Shown in pieces: positions 1 to 8,898 of a stretch of DNA of 64,000 nt. Source of the stretch: Deltaproteobacteria bacterium (GTDB taxonomy: Bacteria > Lernaellota > Lernaellaia > JACKCT01); NCBI GenBank assembly GCA_020633895.1, contig JACKCT010000002.1, positions 124,001 to 188,000 of the forward strand, read 5' to 3'. Positions within the stretch are counted from its first letter, which is position 1. The number at the start of each line of letters is the position of its first letter. The position numbers and the translations under genes are program-made. Under the pieces are notes generated by a model. It was not told the origin of the DNA and did no database searches. It worked only from the letters and a program-made list of their open reading frames with translations.

Positions 1-1
1 T

Positions 2-505
2 CTGGTCTTCAAGATTCTGCTGGTGCTCACGCCCCGTGGGTTGGTGCGTCTGATGGATGGGCGCACGCGCCGCCCCGACCCGAACAAGGAAGTCGTCGAG
101 CCGCCCTATGACCTGCTACGGGCCACGGTCAACCTGACCGCCGCCAGTGTCATTATCTCCATCGGCACGGCCAACAAGCTGCCCCTGTCGACAACCTACG
201 TTTCGTTCATGGTGGCCATGGGCGCGTCCCTGGCGGATCGCTGCTGGGGGACATCCGCGGAGGCGACGGAGCGGCGCGTGACCGGCGTGCTGGTGGTCGT
301 GGCCGGATGGGGGCTGACGGGCGTGTTGGCCTCGACCGGCGCGTTCATCGTCGGCGGGATCATCTGCGCCCTGGGCATCGTGCCGGGCGTCTCCGCCATG
401 CTGGTCGTACTCGCCTTCTCCCTGTGGCACATGGGCCGCCGCCACGCCAAGACCTTCAACGTCGACGACAACATCAACGGCATGCTGCAAAAGGCGGTCG
501 GGTAG
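2..505 (+). CDS. Inorganic phosphate transporter, PiT family (C-terminal part)
   Basis: The left window edge cuts this gene; the frame is open from base 2 to a TAG at 503-505, giving 167 visible residues. The protein carries the PiT C-terminal repeat signature: a membrane segment running into GTANKLPLSTTYVSFMV, followed by MGASLAD and an alternation of hydrophobic segments (about three membrane spans visible). PiT permeases are inner-membrane phosphate/cation symporters of 400-550 residues with two copies of this signature, so most of the protein lies outside the window. The C-terminus ends with a short hydrophilic tail (FNVDDNINGMLQKAVG). No operon partner is visible; the next gene runs the opposite way. 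Family assignment is firm, substrate is by family. Confidence 0.85.
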   Translation: MVFKILLVLTPRGLVRLMDGRTRRPDPNKEVVEPPYDLLRATVNLTAASVIISIGTANKLPLSTTYVSFMVAMGASLADRCWGTSAEATERRVTGVLVVVAGWGLTGVLASTGAFIVGGIICALGIVPGVSAMLVVLAFSLWHMGRRHAKTFNVDDNINGMLQKAVG

Positions 506-613
506 CCGGGTAGTCCCGGCGGACTGACGGGCGCCTCCGCGGAGGCTGCGGCGCCCTGCACGCCGGCGCGTGGGTCGGCAGAGCCTTGGTGGAAGTCGCT
601 TCGCTCCAGCCCT

Positions 614-687
614 TTCAGAGCCGCGAGCCGTAGCGAGCGGGTGACGGGGACGTTGTAAGCGGCGGCGTCAACCCTTCAGAGCCGCGA
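614..687. repeat. Paired intergenic TTCAGAGCCGCGA repeats
   Basis: The 13-mer TTCAGAGCCGCGA occurs at 614-626 and again at 675-687, 61 bp apart, each preceded by a short C/T run, in the convergent spacer between the phosphate transporter and pgl. The same spacer has a perfect 14-bp palindrome GCCTCCGCGGAGGC at 533-546. No gene is visible from 506 to 760. This looks like a dispersed non-coding repeat of the REP type, but other copies would have to be found in the genome. Confidence 0.5.
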
Positions 688-760
688 CCATGAGGGGGCA
701 GGTTGTTTCGCCACGGCGGTAGATGTATGGCCGAAATGATGCGGCCCACAGGACCGTTGC

Positions 761-1522
761 TCACCCCGCCTTACGCCATAGCGCCGCCGCCGCTTCGTCC
801 AGATACCACGTCGCCTCGCCGTCCGTCGGATCGACGCATTTGACCGGGTAGGTCTCGGGCGGGTCGTCGCCGGTGAAGACGGTGCGGATCATCTCCGCCT
901 TACCGGCTCCGGCCACCAACAGCCACACCCGCGCGGCGGCGTTGATCATCGGCGGCGTGAACGAGAGCCGCGCGTAGCCCTTCTCGCCTGTCGTCACCAG
1001 CGTCGATGTCTCATGCACGCCGGGTTGGCCGGGAAAGAGTGACGCCGTGTGGCCGTCGTCGCCCATGCCCAGCAGGATCAGGTCGAATCGGGGAAAGCCG
1101 GTCGGCATCGCGAAAAATTCCCGCAGATGGGCCTCGTACTGCCGCGCGCCCTCGGCGGGGGGGAGAAGGCCGTTGAGCGGGTGGACGTTGCCTTGAGGCA
1201 GTTTGACGTTGTCGATCAACGTCTCGCACGCCATGCGGAAATTCGAGTCCACACTTCCCGGCGCCACGCACCGCTCGTCGCTCCAAAACAGATGCGTCTT
1301 TGTCCAGTCGATGCGGCTTTGAAACTCTCCGGTCGCCAGCAGGCGAAAGAGCGCCTTGGGTGTACTGCCTCCCGAGAGGGCGACGGTGAAGCGCGAGTGG
1401 TCCGCGGCCGTGCAAGCGTTGGCCGTGGTCACGAAATTTTCCGCAGCGACCAAGGCCAGGCGATCGGCGGTCGGTTCGATCAGGACCTTGTGGCCGCGCC
1501 GTTCGGGCAGGGACGCGCTCAT
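761..1522 (-). CDS. pgl: 6-phosphogluconolactonase
   Basis: A 253-residue protein that hydrolyses 6-phosphogluconolactone to 6-phosphogluconate, the second step of the oxidative pentose phosphate pathway, in the cytoplasm. Visible family motifs are ALSGGSTPKALF (residues 48-59), LFWSDERCV (78-86) and LLGMGDDGHTASLFPG (150-165), the last holding the catalytic-site residues of the SOL/DevB type. Length is typical for the bacterial enzyme. The ATG at 1522 overlaps the zwf stop as ATGA, so it is translationally coupled. It is the last gene of gnd-zwf-pgl. An open frame continues upstream inside zwf but has no family similarity there, so this start is preferred. Confidence 0.95.
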   Translation of the reverse strand: MSASLPERRGHKVLIEPTADRLALVAAENFVTTANACTAADHSRFTVALSGGSTPKALFRLLATGEFQSRIDWTKTHLFWSDERCVAPGSVDSNFRMACETLIDNVKLPQGNVHPLNGLLPPAEGARQYEAHLREFFAMPTGFPRFDLILLGMGDDGHTASLFPGQPGVHETSTLVTTGEKGYARLSFTPPMINAAARVWLLVAGAGKAEMIRTVFTGDDPPETYPVKCVDPTDGEATWYLDEAAAALWRKAG

Positions 1523-3054
1523 GGTCGCCTCCATTTGCGCCCGTCGGCCGCCATCATCTCCATGGCCTCGTCCGGGCCCCAGCTTCCGGGTTCGTATTGG
1601 GGGATGGACTTGATGCGTTGCTTGCTCCATCCCTCGGCGATCTGGTCGACGAATTTCCACGAGGAGATCACGCCGTCGGTGCGGGGAAAGAGGGTCGCGT
1701 CGCCGACCACCACGTCGAGCAGCAATCGCTCGTACGCCTCGGGCGCGGTGTCGCCGTAGGCTTCGTAATATTTGAAGGTCATCTGCTGGTTGCGGATGTC
1801 CATGCCGACGCCCGGATGCTTGGTCGAGAAGATCATGCTCACGCCTTCGTCGGGTTGGATGCGCAGGATCAGCGCGCTGGGCGAGGGCGGTTCGACGACC
1901 ACGTCGCGAAAAAGCATGTGAGGCACTTCGCGATATTGGATCGCCACCTCGCTGACGCGCTTGGGCAGGCGTTTGCCGCTGCGGATGTAAAACGGCACGC
2001 CGGACCAACGCCAATTTTCGATATGCACCTTGAGGGCGAGGTAGGTTTCCGTCATGGAATTGCTCGCGACGTTTTCTTCCTGCAAGTACCCTTTGACCTC
2101 TTCGTCGTTCTGCGTTCCCGGGCCGTATTGGGCGCGGACGATGTGCGTCTTGATGTCCTCGGGTTTGATCGGGCGAATGGACCGCAGAACTTTGACCTTC
2201 TCGTCGCGGATGGACTCGGCGTGGAAGGAATCGGGCGGCTCCATCGCGACCAGGGAGAGCACCTGAAGGATGTGGTTTTGCAGCATGTCGCGCAGGACCC
2301 CGGCTTCCTCGTAGTACCGCCCCCGGTCGCCGATGCCGATGGACTCGGCCACGGTGATCTGCACGTGGTCGATGTAGCGCCGGTTCCACGTGGGCTCGAA
2401 GTGCCCGTTGGCGAAACGCAGGACCAGGATGTTCTGCACCGTCTCCTTGCCCAGGTAGTGGTCGATGCGAAAGACCTGCTTTTCGTCGAAGACGTCCAGG
2501 ATGTGTTTGTTGAGTTCCTGAGCCGATTCCAGGTCATTGCCGAAGGGCTTTTCCACCACGATGCGCGGCCAGCGCTCTTCCTTGCTTTCGGAGAGCCCCG
2601 CCGATTGCAGATGGCGAACGATCTTGGCGTAGAAACTCGGCGGCGTGGCCAGGTAGAGGATGCGTTTGGCCGACGCTCCCTCGGTGGTCTGCATCCGGTC
2701 GAGGAGAGCGGCCAGATTGCGAAAGGTGGCCGCGTCGTTGAAGTCCAGGTGGGAGTAGAAAATGGACGCGATGAATTCGTCTTTGTCCTCCGTGTCGCCG
2801 TCCTCCAGTTCGCCGAATTCGTCGAGCGCCCGGGCGGCCATGTCGCGATATTCCTCGTGGGACAATTCCGATCCGGCCGCGCCGACGATATGCACCGGCC
2901 GGGGGATCAGCCCCGCTTTGTAGATCTGAAAGAGGGCGGGCAGGAGCTTGCGTCGCGACAGATCGCCCGTGCCGCCCAGGATGACGAACACGCACGACTC
3001 GGCGCACACCGGTTCGTTGTTGATCCCCGGGATGCTGTAGATGCCCGATTGCAC
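1519..3054 (-). CDS. zwf: Glucose-6-phosphate 1-dehydrogenase
   Basis: A 511-residue enzyme oxidising glucose 6-phosphate to 6-phosphogluconolactone with NAD(P)+. The dinucleotide fold opens with LGGTGDLSRRKL (residues 26-37), the substrate/active-site motif RIDHYLGKE is at 196-204 and EKPFGNDL at 168-175. Length matches the usual 490-510. Translation starts at GTG 3054, with AGGAGG five bases upstream. It begins 25 bp after the stop of gnd and ends in a 4-base ATGA overlap with pgl, so the three genes form one leftward transcription unit. Nothing about the gene is damaged. Confidence 0.97.
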   Translation of the reverse strand: MQSGIYSIPGINNEPVCAESCVFVILGGTGDLSRRKLLPALFQIYKAGLIPRPVHIVGAAGSELSHEEYRDMAARALDEFGELEDGDTEDKDEFIASIFYSHLDFNDAATFRNLAALLDRMQTTEGASAKRILYLATPPSFYAKIVRHLQSAGLSESKEERWPRIVVEKPFGNDLESAQELNKHILDVFDEKQVFRIDHYLGKETVQNILVLRFANGHFEPTWNRRYIDHVQITVAESIGIGDRGRYYEEAGVLRDMLQNHILQVLSLVAMEPPDSFHAESIRDEKVKVLRSIRPIKPEDIKTHIVRAQYGPGTQNDEEVKGYLQEENVASNSMTETYLALKVHIENWRWSGVPFYIRSGKRLPKRVSEVAIQYREVPHMLFRDVVVEPPSPSALILRIQPDEGVSMIFSTKHPGVGMDIRNQQMTFKYYEAYGDTAPEAYERLLLDVVVGDATLFPRTDGVISSWKFVDQIAEGWSKQRIKSIPQYEPGSWGPDEAMEMMAADGRKWRRP

Positions 3055-3079
3055 CGGTTCCTCCTTGCGCTATTGAGAA

Positions 3080-4012
3080 TTAGTGTCCGGTGTCCTTGGA
3101 CTCGGGGGTGACGTCGAGGATCTTTTCGACCGCGTGACCTCCGAACTGATTTCGCAGACCGGCGATGACCTTTCCGGCGAAGGACGATTCCTGGCGGGAG
3201 CGGAATCGGGCCAGCAGCGAGAGGGTGATGACCGGCGCCGGCACGTCCAGATCCATGGCCTCCTGGATCGTCCAGCGGCCTTCCCCGGAGTCGGCCACGG
3301 CGTCACCCAGTTTGTCCAGATGGGGATCGTCGGCGAAGACATTTTCGCACAGCTCCAAAAGCCAGGAGCGCACCACCGATCCCTGGTTCCACAGGTGGGA
3401 AATCGCGTGCAGGTCCAGGTCGTATCGCGACGCTTCGAGAATTTCGAAGCCCTCGGCGTAGGCCTGCAACATGCCGTACTCGATGCCGTTGTGGACCATT
3501 TTGACGTAGTGCCCGGACCCGGCGGGGCCGCAGTAATGGTAGCCGTCGGGCGGGGCGAGGGTCTTGATCGCCGGTTCGACGATCTCGAACGCCGCCTTCT
3601 CGCCGCCCGCCATGCAGCAGTAGCCGACCTTCAATCCCCACACGCCGCCGGACACGCCCACGTCGACGTAATGGACGCCGGACTCCTTGGCTTTCGCGTG
3701 ACGGCGGATGGTGTCGTGAAAGTTGGAGTTGCCGCCGTCGACGATGACGTCGCCTTCGGAGAGCAGGGGCAGCAGTTTGTTTAGGGTCTGTTCGACCGGG
3801 TCGCCGGCCGGGACCATGATCCACACGGCGCGCGGCGGGGCCAGCTTGCCGACAACGTCCTCAAGGGAGGTCGCGCCCACGGCGCCGGCCTGGGCCAGCT
3901 CGTTGACGGCGTCTTGGTTCGGATCCCAAACGACGACCCGATGGCCGTCCGGCAGTAGGCGACGCACCATATTGCCGCCCATGCGCCCCAACCCGATCAT
4001 CGCAATATCCAT
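3080..4012 (-). CDS. gnd: 6-phosphogluconate dehydrogenase, decarboxylating (short GndA/YqeC type)
   Basis: A 310-residue enzyme converting 6-phosphogluconate to ribulose 5-phosphate plus CO2. It has the N-terminal Rossmann motif GLGRMGGNM (7-15), VDGGNSN (91-97), the SGGVWGL loop (121-127) and the catalytic Lys171/Asn175 in KMVHNGIEYG. The length of about 300 residues places it in the short, usually NAD+-preferring GndA/YqeC group rather than the 470-residue Gnd. ATG 4012 is preferred over ATG 4018 because AAGGGGG lies nine bases upstream of 4012 but only three from 4018. First gene of the gnd-zwf-pgl operon; its promoter must lie in the 154-bp divergent spacer with the lipoprotein gene at 4167, where I see no convincing -35/-10 pair. 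Confidence 0.93.
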   Translation of the reverse strand: MDIAMIGLGRMGGNMVRRLLPDGHRVVVWDPNQDAVNELAQAGAVGATSLEDVVGKLAPPRAVWIMVPAGDPVEQTLNKLLPLLSEGDVIVDGGNSNFHDTIRRHAKAKESGVHYVDVGVSGGVWGLKVGYCCMAGGEKAAFEIVEPAIKTLAPPDGYHYCGPAGSGHYVKMVHNGIEYGMLQAYAEGFEILEASRYDLDLHAISHLWNQGSVVRSWLLELCENVFADDPHLDKLGDAVADSGEGRWTIQEAMDLDVPAPVITLSLLARFRSRQESSFAGKVIAGLRNQFGGHAVEKILDVTPESKDTGH

Positions 4013-4166
4013 GGTCATCAGCCCCCTTGCATCCGGGCGCCGACAAAGCGCCCAACGCGCGCATCGTCGCACGGACGAGCGCCAGCGCGCAAATGGTGGT
4101 TGAAAAAAATATTGCCCCGAACACAAGGGGCGCGCTAGCCTGAGGCAATACCAAGAAGGTCCGACG

Positions 4167-6500
4167 ATGAAACAATTGACCGTATTCCTGACCGCGTTTT
4201 CGCTATTCATCGCGCTGTCCGGTTGCGCCGGCGGGGGCGACGATGACGACGAAGAATCGCACCTAGCCGACACCGACACCGACACCGACGACGACGTAGA
4301 CGATGACGACGACTCCGCAGCGCCGGACGACGACCTCGACGACGACAGCGCCGACGATGACGTAGAACCCGAGGGGCCGTGCGGGGCGACCGCCGTCTAC
4401 GCCGCGGACGGCGAGTGCGTTTATCGCCTGCGCGCTTGGGAGACGGGCAAATACGGTGCGTCCATCGGGTATCGCGCCATGGATAGGACGTTGCTGATCG
4501 CCTCCACTGTCGGCCGTGATCTGACGCTTTTCTCCCGCCCCCTCGACGAGCCGTCCGCCGCTTGGGATGTCGAGACTGTTGCGAGCTTCGCGATAACGCC
4601 GTCCATGGCCGTCGATGGCGCTGGAAACGTTCATCTGGCGTTCCAGGACTTGCGGACAGACTCGCTCGCCTACGTCACGAACGCGTCCGGCGCTTGGGTT
4701 TTCGAGACCGTGGACGCGATCGGCTGGGATTGGAAAATTAACCCCAAATCGCACCCTTGGTTGAGGACGAAAATCGCCGTGGACAACGACGGCGGGGTGC
4801 ATGTGGCGTATGTGCGACCGGCCGATCAGGAGGTTTTGTATGCGGTCAGAAAGGACGGCGTGTGGACGACGCAGGTTCTCGAAACCGGCGAGACGCGCTG
4901 GGACGGCTCGGAGCCGGTTTGGGAGTATCCGGGGAAGTGGCTGGAATTGGCTGTCGACAGCGCCGGTGCCGCGCACGTCATTTACAAGACACACTTCGGC
5001 CGCAGCTTCAGCGGCGAAGGGCGCGAGACGACCTATGCCGCGAACGTGTCGGGCAATTGGGAACTACAGCGGTTGCCGACTGTGTTTGACGACAAATCGT
5101 CCGACGCGAGCATCACGGACGTCAATTTCCCCCATCTTGCGATCGACGGGACCGGTCGGCCCGCCGTAACGTTCACGACCGACGACGACTTGATGTACTT
5201 CGCCGTGTACGACGGCAAGACGTGGGCCTTGCAAATGGTTAGCGAGAAGAAAATCAGCGATACCTACGATCTGATCTTCGATGCCGGCAATCGCGCGTTG
5301 GTCTTTCCTCGTGCGTGCCCCGGCTCGGCCGTCTCCTGCTATTTCGAGCAGGACGGCGAAAACTGGATGCGCCGGGAAATGGACTTCGGCGACGTCCACG
5401 TCAAATCTGCCGACGCATTCGAATTCATCGAGGCCGAATCAGGGAATCTGCAAGCCGTCGCGACGATCGCCGACAGTGCCCAAGATGTCCATCTAACGCA
5501 CTTGGCGTCAGGGTCGACCTGGACAGCGGAGGATCTGCCGCGACCGACCGAGGAGTTCGGCTCCGATCTGCGGTCGATGGACGGCGAGGGCCACGCCCAT
5601 TTTATGCATTGGAAGGACGGCGCGTGGCGGCATGTGGAGTTCGACGGCCGGGAATTTACCCACCAAACCGTGTCGCTCGATACGCCGCCCGGGAACGGGG
5701 CGCGAGACTTTATCGTCACGCCAAGCGGGGATCTGCATCTGGTCTACAAGCCCGACCATGACGCCGACGAAACGTACCACCTGCGGCGCGTGAACGGCGA
5801 GTGGGCGTTTGACGAGTTGTCGACCGGCGAGCATTCGCTGTACAGCGTTGCGCTGGGCGTCCTGCCCGACGAGCGGATCGCGTTTTTGGCCGATGTTTGG
5901 AAGTCGGAGTATTCCAATATCCAGTTTTTCACGCCCAACGGTGGCGATGGTTGGTCGGGCGAGTCCAGCAACCTGCCGGGAGCCTCCTGGCCGGTGAGAC
6001 GGTTGCCGTTCGACCAAGACGGGTTCGCTCACCTCCTGTATTTCGCGGGCGGGTTAAAATACGCGACGAACACGACCGGCGAATGGACGACGCAACTTAT
6101 CCCGAGCACGAAGACGGACGATGTGACGTTGGACGATTACGTCGTGTCAGCCGACGGCGCGATTCACGGCGTGACCGAGGATCGGGAGTCCGGGCGGCTT
6201 GTCTACGCGACGAATGCTTCCGGCGATTGGGTGGTGGAGTGGGCTTCGTCGAAGTTCGTCGAGGCGCATAGCGCTAGGATCGCGATGCAAGATGACGAGG
6301 TGCATGTCGTTTACGGCGTGGAATCGGTGCTGGAACCGCGCAAAGGGGTGGTCCTGAGTTCGCGAATCGACGGCGAGTGGCAGGATCGGATCTTGGAGGT
6401 GGCTGACGGCCAAGTCCAAGAGTTTTGGATCACCCCCGACGGCCGGATGCACACCATCACGTCGTCATTCGGCGGAACCTATTACAGCGTTTACGAATAA
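4167..6500 (+). CDS. Asp-linker lipoprotein with propeller-like repeats
   Basis: A 777-residue predicted lipoprotein. The signal peptide ends in lipobox LSGC with Cys20, and residues 25 to about 72 are mostly Asp with scattered Thr, Ser and Ala. The remainder is built of repeats of about 50-60 residues that share a core such as VDGAGNVHLAF, VDNDGGVHVAY, VDSAGAAHVIY and VSADGAIHGV followed by a G-x-W strand; this pattern is like the blades of a beta-propeller. I cannot assign an enzyme activity. It probably sits on the outer face of a membrane, tethered by the acidic linker. Monocistronic, divergent from gnd, and followed by a bidirectional terminator at 6521-6550. Confidence 0.75.
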   Translation: MKQLTVFLTAFSLFIALSGCAGGGDDDDEESHLADTDTDTDDDVDDDDDSAAPDDDLDDDSADDDVEPEGPCGATAVYAADGECVYRLRAWETGKYGASIGYRAMDRTLLIASTVGRDLTLFSRPLDEPSAAWDVETVASFAITPSMAVDGAGNVHLAFQDLRTDSLAYVTNASGAWVFETVDAIGWDWKINPKSHPWLRTKIAVDNDGGVHVAYVRPADQEVLYAVRKDGVWTTQVLETGETRWDGSEPVWEYPGKWLELAVDSAGAAHVIYKTHFGRSFSGEGRETTYAANVSGNWELQRLPTVFDDKSSDASITDVNFPHLAIDGTGRPAVTFTTDDDLMYFAVYDGKTWALQMVSEKKISDTYDLIFDAGNRALVFPRACPGSAVSCYFEQDGENWMRREMDFGDVHVKSADAFEFIEAESGNLQAVATIADSAQDVHLTHLASGSTWTAEDLPRPTEEFGSDLRSMDGEGHAHFMHWKDGAWRHVEFDGREFTHQTVSLDTPPGNGARDFIVTPSGDLHLVYKPDHDADETYHLRRVNGEWAFDELSTGEHSLYSVALGVLPDERIAFLADVWKSEYSNIQFFTPNGGDGWSGESSNLPGASWPVRRLPFDQDGFAHLLYFAGGLKYATNTTGEWTTQLIPSTKTDDVTLDDYVVSADGAIHGVTEDRESGRLVYATNASGDWVVEWASSKFVEAHSARIAMQDDEVHVVYGVESVLEPRKGVVLSSRIDGEWQDRILEVADGQVQEFWITPDGRMHTITSSFGGTYYSVYE

Positions 6501-6520
6501 AGCGAAATTGAACAACAAAA

Positions 6521-6550
6521 AAAGCCCGGCGCCGTTTGACGTCGGGCTTT
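6521..6550. terminator. Bidirectional rho-independent terminator
   Basis: AAAGCCCG at 6521-6528 pairs perfectly with CGGGCTTT at 6543-6550 around a 14-base loop. An A-run lies on the left (T-run for the leftward gene) and a short T-rich stretch on the right. It separates the convergent lipoprotein genes at 4167-6500 and 6572-8702. Confidence 0.75.
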
Positions 6551-6571
6551 CGCATTTCTTGGAGCTGGTGT

Positions 6572-8702
6572 TTAACGCGCCAGCGTCACCTCCGCCTGGC
6601 CGGAGGCGTCGAAGGTGATCGATTTTTCGATCATCTCGTCGGTCGTGGTGTCGTAGGCGGCGACGGTGATCTTCTCGCCGGGGACACCGGCCAGCGTCAG
6701 GTCGATGGCGTCGGCCTTGGGCTCGATGGCCAGGAAACGCTTGTCGGCGACGGTGACGAACTTGCCCGTCTCGCCGATGAGCGACAGCCCGTTCTCGAAG
6801 ATCGGAGCGGCGACAAAGTACCCGTGATCGTAGAGGTCTTCAAACGGCGCCATCTCGTACGGACCGGAGACCTGCGTCGCCTCGCCGGTGCGCCAGTTGT
6901 AGAGCACCATCGCCTCGTCGATGCCCAGGTCGCGCGACAGATCCAGGCTCCAGTCCGTCACCTCCGCCGGAAAAGTTGAACATCTTGCCCACGTCGCTGA
7001 ACCCGTAGCCGATGGCGGCGTATCCCCGGTCGAAGATGCTGCGGTCCGGGTGCTCGGAGGCGATGTGGAAGGCGGCGATGTAGTTCCAACGGCCCAGATC
7101 GCCCCGGTCCGAATAAGTGCTGACCGTGTAGGGCCGCGCGTTGGGCAGGAACATCGGGTCGACCGGCGTGGCGGGCACATCGGGCTTGAGCAGCAGCCCG
7201 TCCTCCATGCAGGTGTGCATCAGGATCTCGCGGCGCATCTCGCCGACTTCGTCCGAAGGGCCGACCATGCCCGCCGACAATGAGCTGATCAGGGCCTCGG
7301 CCTCGCCTTCGTCCTCGTTGGACTGGAAGTTGTCCTTGAACGGCCAGACGCCCACCGCCTTGGCGATCATGTTCACCGTGTGGAACTGGGGCCAGAAGGA
7401 TTCCTTGGACCAGTTGATGTGGTAGTCGATGGAGGTCCGCAGGGTGGTGATGATCTCTCCCCGGTCGAGGACGTCCATCATATGAGCGGGCGAGGACATG
7501 CAGTTTTGCATCGTCAGGCCGGCGTCATCGACGGCGCCGGTGAGCCAGTCCATGTACTGCCGCGCGTGACCCAGGCCGTTGCGCATCCAGGTCACGCCCC
7601 AGAACTGCGTGACGAGCCAGTCCTGTTCGTACGTGATCACGCCCCAGCTTTTCGCGTCGGCCATGAAGTGGTCGAATAGATCCTGCCCCATCGGGAGGAC
7701 CATCTTGTCGTCCTCGTTCGCATAAAAATCGTAGTCGTCCAGATACCAGTTGTTCGGCGAAAACCAGCGATTGTGCAGAATCAGCGGCAGGTCGATTTCC
7801 TCCTGGAAGTCGGTCAGGCCGTCGGGGAACATCTCGGGCTTGGGTTCCCACAGCAACAGGCCCGACGCGCCGGTCAGCGGCCCGCCTTCCTCCTTGTAAT
7901 ACCACCACGAGTCGAGCTGCATGTACCGGATGGGGATGTCCCGGTCGTCCGCGTCGTCCTTGACCGCGAACATGGTGTCTTCCTCGTTCATGCCCGGCTC
8001 GGTGTTGTAGTAGTAGTAGCCGCCGTTGTCCGTCCAATAGCCCAGGTAGGACAGGCCCATGTCGGCGTAGCGGTCGGGGACGGTCTTGCCGTGGTCCTCG
8101 CGCATCAGGCGGCCCCATTCCTCGATGGTCGCGTTGATGCCCGGGCCCTCGACCATCAGGAAACGGTGCGTCGTGCCGGCGGGGATGGTCTCCAATTCGC
8201 CTTGCAGGCCGTGCTCGATCTCGCCGTCGCCGCGCATAATGACCGTGTCGAAGAAATGGTCCATGGGGGAGAAGACGATCACGTCCAGGTCGTCGGACCA
8301 GAGCACCAGCGGCCCCTGGGAGGGGATCGGCTCATAGAAGGGCGGCATCATCGGGTCGATGAAAAAGGTCATCATGTACTTGTATTTGTCCGCGTCGAAG
8401 TCGACGGGCGGGTAGGCATAGGAGGGCTCGTCGAACTTGCCGGTGGCGGCATCGTCGATCTCATCGTCGATGGTGTAGGTGAAGACGGTGTGTTTGAACG
8501 GCGAAGGTTCCGTATCGTCATCACCGGTATCGTCGTCGCCCAGGTCGTCGTCGGAGGTGTCGTCATCCGCGTCGTCGTCATCGGTGTCGTCGTCGTCCGC
8601 GGCCTGATCGTCGTCGTCATCGTCGTCGCCGCCGCAGGCTGTGACCCCCACAACCAGACTCAGCAATACCATCAATACAGAAATCCAACGCAACGCACGC
8701 AT
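6572..8702 (-). CDS. Asp-linker lipoprotein, TIM-barrel glycosidase-like (frameshifted)
   Basis: Signal peptide with lipobox VTAC (Cys23), then an Asp-rich tract to about residue 72. The body has features of a clan GH-D/GH36-like barrel: YMQLDSWWYYKEEGG, a LILHNRWFSPNNWY segment, YEQDWLV with a candidate catalytic Asp, and a C-terminal beta-rich part. The reading frame breaks at the AAAA run 6971-6974: N-terminal frame reads KMFNF, and dropping one base restores PAEVTDWSLDLS and the remaining roughly 130 residues to the stop at 6572. Repaired length is 709 residues. The break is probably a sequencing or assembly error because both sides are well conserved in style, but a true pseudogene is not excluded. 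Glycosidase assignment is tentative. Confidence 0.6.
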
Positions 8703-8898
8703 TGTCCACTCTCCCCAGGATAATCTCAGTCGATGAAGTCTGTCGGCGGGGCGGCGTCGCGCGTTGACAGAGGCCCGACGGGCCGACTATCGTCAAGTCG
8801 CTCACTTTGCCCAGCCGCCGATCGCGCTAATCTTGATGCAATCCCCGTCCGGGTCAACCGCATTTGTCGGATTTTGTCCTGAAAAAGGCCAGGCGCAT

